Assembly: GCF_000428825.1 (NCBI RefSeq)
Contig: NZ_AUAR01000008.1
Span: forward strand, 62,001 to 126,000
From: Desulfomicrobium escambiense DSM 10707
Lineage (GTDB): Bacteria > Desulfobacterota > Desulfovibrionia > Desulfovibrionales > Desulfomicrobiaceae
Length of the DNA stretch: 64,000 nucleotides
Direction: 5' to 3'
The notes beneath the pieces were generated by a model that had not been told where the DNA came from, did not search any database, and was given only the letters and a program-made list of their open reading frames with translations. Every line of letters starts with the position of its first letter. Within the stretch, counting starts at the first letter, position 1. Positions 61,569 to 64,000 of this stretch are shown here, piece by piece. The position numbers and the translations under genes were made by a program.

Positions 61569-62291
61569 ATGGAGTTACAGCGCAGAAGCGGCGTAGCCTT
61601 GTGGAGGCAGATTCAGGACTGGCTGGAATACCGGATCAAGGAAGGAGAACTGAAGCCCGGAAGCAGGCTTCCCACTGAGCAGGAGCTGGCCGCGCAGTTC
61701 GGGGTCAACCGCCACACGGTGCGCAGGGCCCTGTCCCTGCTCACCGAAAAGGACCTCGTGCGCACGGAACAGGGTAGCGGGAGCTTCGTGCGCGAACAGC
61801 TCATCGACTACGCCGTGGGGACGCGCACGCGCTTCCACGAGAACCTCTTGCGGCAGGAGCGCAAGCCGCGCGGCGAGCTCATCTCGTCCAGCGTCATCCC
61901 GGCCACGACCGTGGTGGCGCGGGCCCTGGAGCTGGAAAAGGGTGATCCGGTCCTGGTTCTCGAAACCCTCGGCGAAGCCGACGGAGTGCGCATCTGCCTG
62001 GCCAGCGCGCACTTTCCGCAGTCCCGCTTCCCCGGCCTCGACGACCTGTACCGCCAGACGGGCTCGGTCACGCAGGCCCTGCGCCACTTCGGCGTCAAGG
62101 ACTACCGCCGCAGGCGGACGCAGATCTCCGGGCGGCTGCCCACGGCCCGAGAGGCCCGCATTCTGGCCCAGCCCCGGACCCGCCCCATCCTGGTCACGGA
62201 GAGCGTCAACGTCGACACCCGCGACTGGCCCATCGAATACTGCGAATCCCGCTTCTGCGCCGACCGGGTGCAGTTCGTCATCGAGACCTGA
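61569..62291 (+). CDS. phnF: PhnF, GntR/HutC-family regulator
   Basis: 240 residues. The winged helix has WLEYRIKEGELKPGSRLPTE and LAAQFGVNRHTVRRALSLLT; the UTRA domain follows (ALELEKGDPVLVLETLGEAD, RPILVTESVNVDT). Divergent from phnG, the usual place of PhnF. It looks intact, so it may still repress the remnants and perhaps genes elsewhere. ATG 61569. Confidence 0.92.
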   Translation: MELQRRSGVALWRQIQDWLEYRIKEGELKPGSRLPTEQELAAQFGVNRHTVRRALSLLTEKDLVRTEQGSGSFVREQLIDYAVGTRTRFHENLLRQERKPRGELISSSVIPATTVVARALELEKGDPVLVLETLGEADGVRICLASAHFPQSRFPGLDDLYRQTGSVTQALRHFGVKDYRRRRTQISGRLPTAREARILAQPRTRPILVTESVNVDTRDWPIEYCESRFCADRVQFVIET

Positions 62292-62648
62292 TAGCACTGG
62301 CACGGGTCATGTCATAACCGACAGAATGCAGTGCGGTCGCTCCGTGAAGCATGGAGCGTCGCAACCCCAGCCTTACGGCCGCTTCGATACTTGAGGCTCG
62401 CCAACACCAATCCAAGATACTCAATGAACACTGTCACCAGCTGAATACACATCAAGACTGACTACAAAATGGTACACACCGATGAGCGCATTGAGACTCA
62501 TTATTTATGTTGTATGACAACATAAATAATGCATTACCCTTGCACGCAGCCATTTCATATCGTATAAGCATTTGAAAAGCGTTCGGATCGCGTTACGGAA
62601 TTACAACGCAATCAAATTGCATCCAACCGGAATAACGAGAGAAATGGC
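62292..62648. other. Intergenic region with AT-rich palindrome
   Basis: No gene is supported. Besides the palindrome at 62499-62531 nothing stands out; base composition turns AT-rich from 62400 on. Confidence 0.5.
62499..62531. promoter_or_regulatory. 33-bp perfect inverted repeat
   Basis: CATTATTTATGTTGT and its exact complement ACAACATAAATAATG are separated by ATG. It lies 118 bp before the lipoprotein gene. No T run follows; it could be an operator or a cruciform. Confidence 0.6.
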
Positions 62649-63518
62649 ATGAAACGCCTCTTATTCGTCGGCCTCTGCATCCTGGCCGCGGGGTGCGCCA
62701 CAACGGCTCCGCAGCGTGACGCGACCGAGGCCTTCGGTCTGGCGACGGAACGCATCGGCCGCTTGGGCGAAGACGAGTTCACCGCGGTCCGCTCCGGCAT
62801 CATCCGGCTGAACACGCACCAGGCCATTCTCGACGGCAGGGTGAAATCCACGGATCTGCAGTATGACGGCCCCGCAACGGCCGCGGCCACGGCCGAGCGC
62901 ATCTCGGCCTGCAAGACCCTGCGCATGTATGGCGACCTGCTCATGAGGCTGGCTTCCGACGATCGGTCCCAATTCGTCCGCAGATCCGCCATCACCTTCG
63001 CCGACAGCGCCGCCGAAACCATGGGGGCGAGCCTGAACCCACGCCAACAGGCGGCCATCGACGGCATCATCGACGGGCTTACCCGCATCTGGACCGAAAG
63101 GCGCAAGGAAAATTCCATTCGCGAGGTCGTCCTGGCCTTCGAGAACGTGGTCAACACCCTGGCCGACCGCATCCTGGCCGACTTCATCCTCGACGGCCGG
63201 CCCACGAGCTTTTTGGCTGTCTACGAAGCCGAGGCGCGCCAGCTCCAGAGCATGGCCGATTCCATGCTCGACACGGGCAGATTTGCGGACATGGGGGAGC
63301 GCAGGCGGATCGTCCTCGCTGCCTACATGGCAAGAAACATCAGAATCAGGGCTGTGGAGATCGGCCTGCGCATGCAGACCGCCATCGAGACCCTGAAGAA
63401 AGCCAACGCCGAGATCGTCTCCGGCGTGCGGAACAACACCTGCAATGCCGAGCGGATCAACGAGTACGGGCGGCTCATCCAACAACTCGGCAACCTGAAG
63501 CAGGTCCTGCCGCGATAG
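62649..63518 (+). CDS. Lipoprotein of unknown function
   Basis: 289 residues. The signal peptide ends in a lipobox (LFVGLCILAAGCATT). The mature part is predicted mostly helical (TAAATAERISACKTLRMYGD, ENVVNTLADRILADFILDG, MQTAIETLKKANAEIVSG), with no family I recognise. ATG 62649 with a GAGAG site. Transcribed alone, ended by a bidirectional terminator. Confidence 0.75.
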   Translation: MKRLLFVGLCILAAGCATTAPQRDATEAFGLATERIGRLGEDEFTAVRSGIIRLNTHQAILDGRVKSTDLQYDGPATAAATAERISACKTLRMYGDLLMRLASDDRSQFVRRSAITFADSAAETMGASLNPRQQAAIDGIIDGLTRIWTERRKENSIREVVLAFENVVNTLADRILADFILDGRPTSFLAVYEAEARQLQSMADSMLDTGRFADMGERRRIVLAAYMARNIRIRAVEIGLRMQTAIETLKKANAEIVSGVRNNTCNAERINEYGRLIQQLGNLKQVLPR

Positions 63519-63532
63519 CCGAAGGACGCCCC

Positions 63533-63576
63533 CATCAACGCAAAAACGCCCTTTTACGGGCGTTTTTGCATTGATG
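63533..63576. terminator. Bidirectional terminator
   Basis: CATCAACGCAAAAACGCCC pairs with GGGCGTTTTTGCATTGATG around TTTTAC with one mismatch; it serves the convergent lipoprotein and methyltransferase genes. Confidence 0.8.
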
Positions 63577-63598
63577 GGCAGAAAGGTCGAAATCCGGA

Positions 63599-64000
63599 TC
63601 AGGCACCGCCGCCAAAGGGAACGGGCACCAACAGGCTGACCCGTTCGCGGTAGACCTGGTACGCCTCGCCGAACTCGTCCTCCAGGGCCGTCTCCTCGGC
63701 GCCGACGGTGCTGAAGAAGGAATACGCCGCCAGGGCGATGCCCAGGATGCCGATGTTGGTGTTCAGGATCAGGCACAGCCCGGGCATGACGCCCAGCAGG
63801 TTGGCGGCCATGATGGGATTGCGGCTCACGGCGTAGAGGCCGGTCTCGACCAGCATGTAGCCCTCGCCCTTGCGCAGTTCGCGCAGGGCGAAAAAGAGCG
63901 CGGCCAGCCCAACCGCCATCCACAGCAGACCAATGACCGAACCGAGCTTGAACCACTGCGTGCGGATAATGAAGTTCTCCACCACGCAGCCGGCCACGAT
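63599..64000 (-). CDS. Isoprenylcysteine carboxyl methyltransferase-like membrane protein, C-terminal part (cut by window edge)
   Basis: At least 132 residues. Three membrane segments are visible; GLYAVSRNPIMAANLLG and EDEFGEAYQVYRERVSLLVP are the SAM-binding elements of the ICMT/PEMT family (the second replaces the usual EE...F..Y..Y). The start lies beyond 64000; a GTG at 63997 is unlikely to be the real one. Substrate unknown in bacteria. Confidence 0.75.
   Translation of the reverse strand: MVAGCVVENFIIRTQWFKLGSVIGLLWMAVGLAALFFALRELRKGEGYMLVETGLYAVSRNPIMAANLLGVMPGLCLILNTNIGILGIALAAYSFFSTVGAEETALEDEFGEAYQVYRERVSLLVPVPFGGGA

Overview
The window looks like a chromosomal segment of a GC-rich, anaerobic, sulfate-reducing deltaproteobacterium of the Desulfovibrio/Desulfomicrobium type. 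This is inferred from gene content: a PEP synthase - pyruvate carboxylase - biotin ligase block, an HdrCBA-FlxDCBA electron-bifurcation operon, nif genes in the nifH-I1-I2-D-K order, and a c-di-GMP/chemotaxis-rich background. No rRNA, tRNA or CRISPR array was found.

Layout. 1-5.7 kb (minus): ppsA (cut by the left edge), pyc, birA. 5.8-14.4 kb (minus): a chemosensory operon STAS-cheA-mcp-cheW-cheB-cheR that runs with close spacing into birA/pyc. 14.7-18.7 kb (minus): a COG2509-type flavoprotein, typA and a zinc-finger protein. 18.8-23.0 kb (plus): a promoter and FMN riboswitch in front of ribB, then ybaK, a membrane NERD-domain protein and a MazEF-type toxin-antitoxin pair. 23.0-30.3 kb (minus): hdrC-hdrB-hdrA-flxD-flxC-flxB-flxA plus a ferritin-like protein.

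30.5-38.7 kb is the most unusual stretch. An aryl-sulfotransferase-like gene heads a minus-strand operon with a glutaredoxin fusion, a GcvH-like lipoyl carrier and a dihydrolipoyl dehydrogenase. Next to it are a MetA-type outer-membrane channel, a Crp-family regulator and a divergent DASS anion transporter. Upstream of the sulfotransferase operon, the channel gene and the transporter lies the same 16-bp Crp-type element (TGTKG-CNTTTS-TTACA). I infer one regulon for uptake and conversion of an anionic, possibly aromatic organosulfur compound.

39.0-41.6 kb: two PilZ genes, a MITE-like palindrome and a penicillin-binding-type carboxypeptidase. 41.9-53.7 kb: the nitrogen-fixation cluster nifH-nifI1-nifI2-nifD-nifK-nifX-fdx-GNAT-nifE-nifN-nifB (minus) with nifV divergent; both sides of the nifH/nifV gap carry a -24/-12 sigma-54 element. 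53.8-55.6 kb: a PA2779/PA2778/TPR envelope operon.

55.7-62.3 kb is a decaying phosphonate (C-P lyase) locus: phnF, phnN, a hexapeptide acetyltransferase and a DUF1045 2H phosphoesterase look intact, but phnG is frameshifted, phnH has two in-frame stops, and a deletion fuses the 5' part of phnI to a 5'-truncated phnM, removing phnJKL. A second phnC/phnM scrap lies at 55.8-56.4 kb. An AT-rich leader precedes an RRM RNA-binding protein in the middle of this region. The window ends with a lipoprotein and a partial isoprenylcysteine-methyltransferase-like membrane protein.
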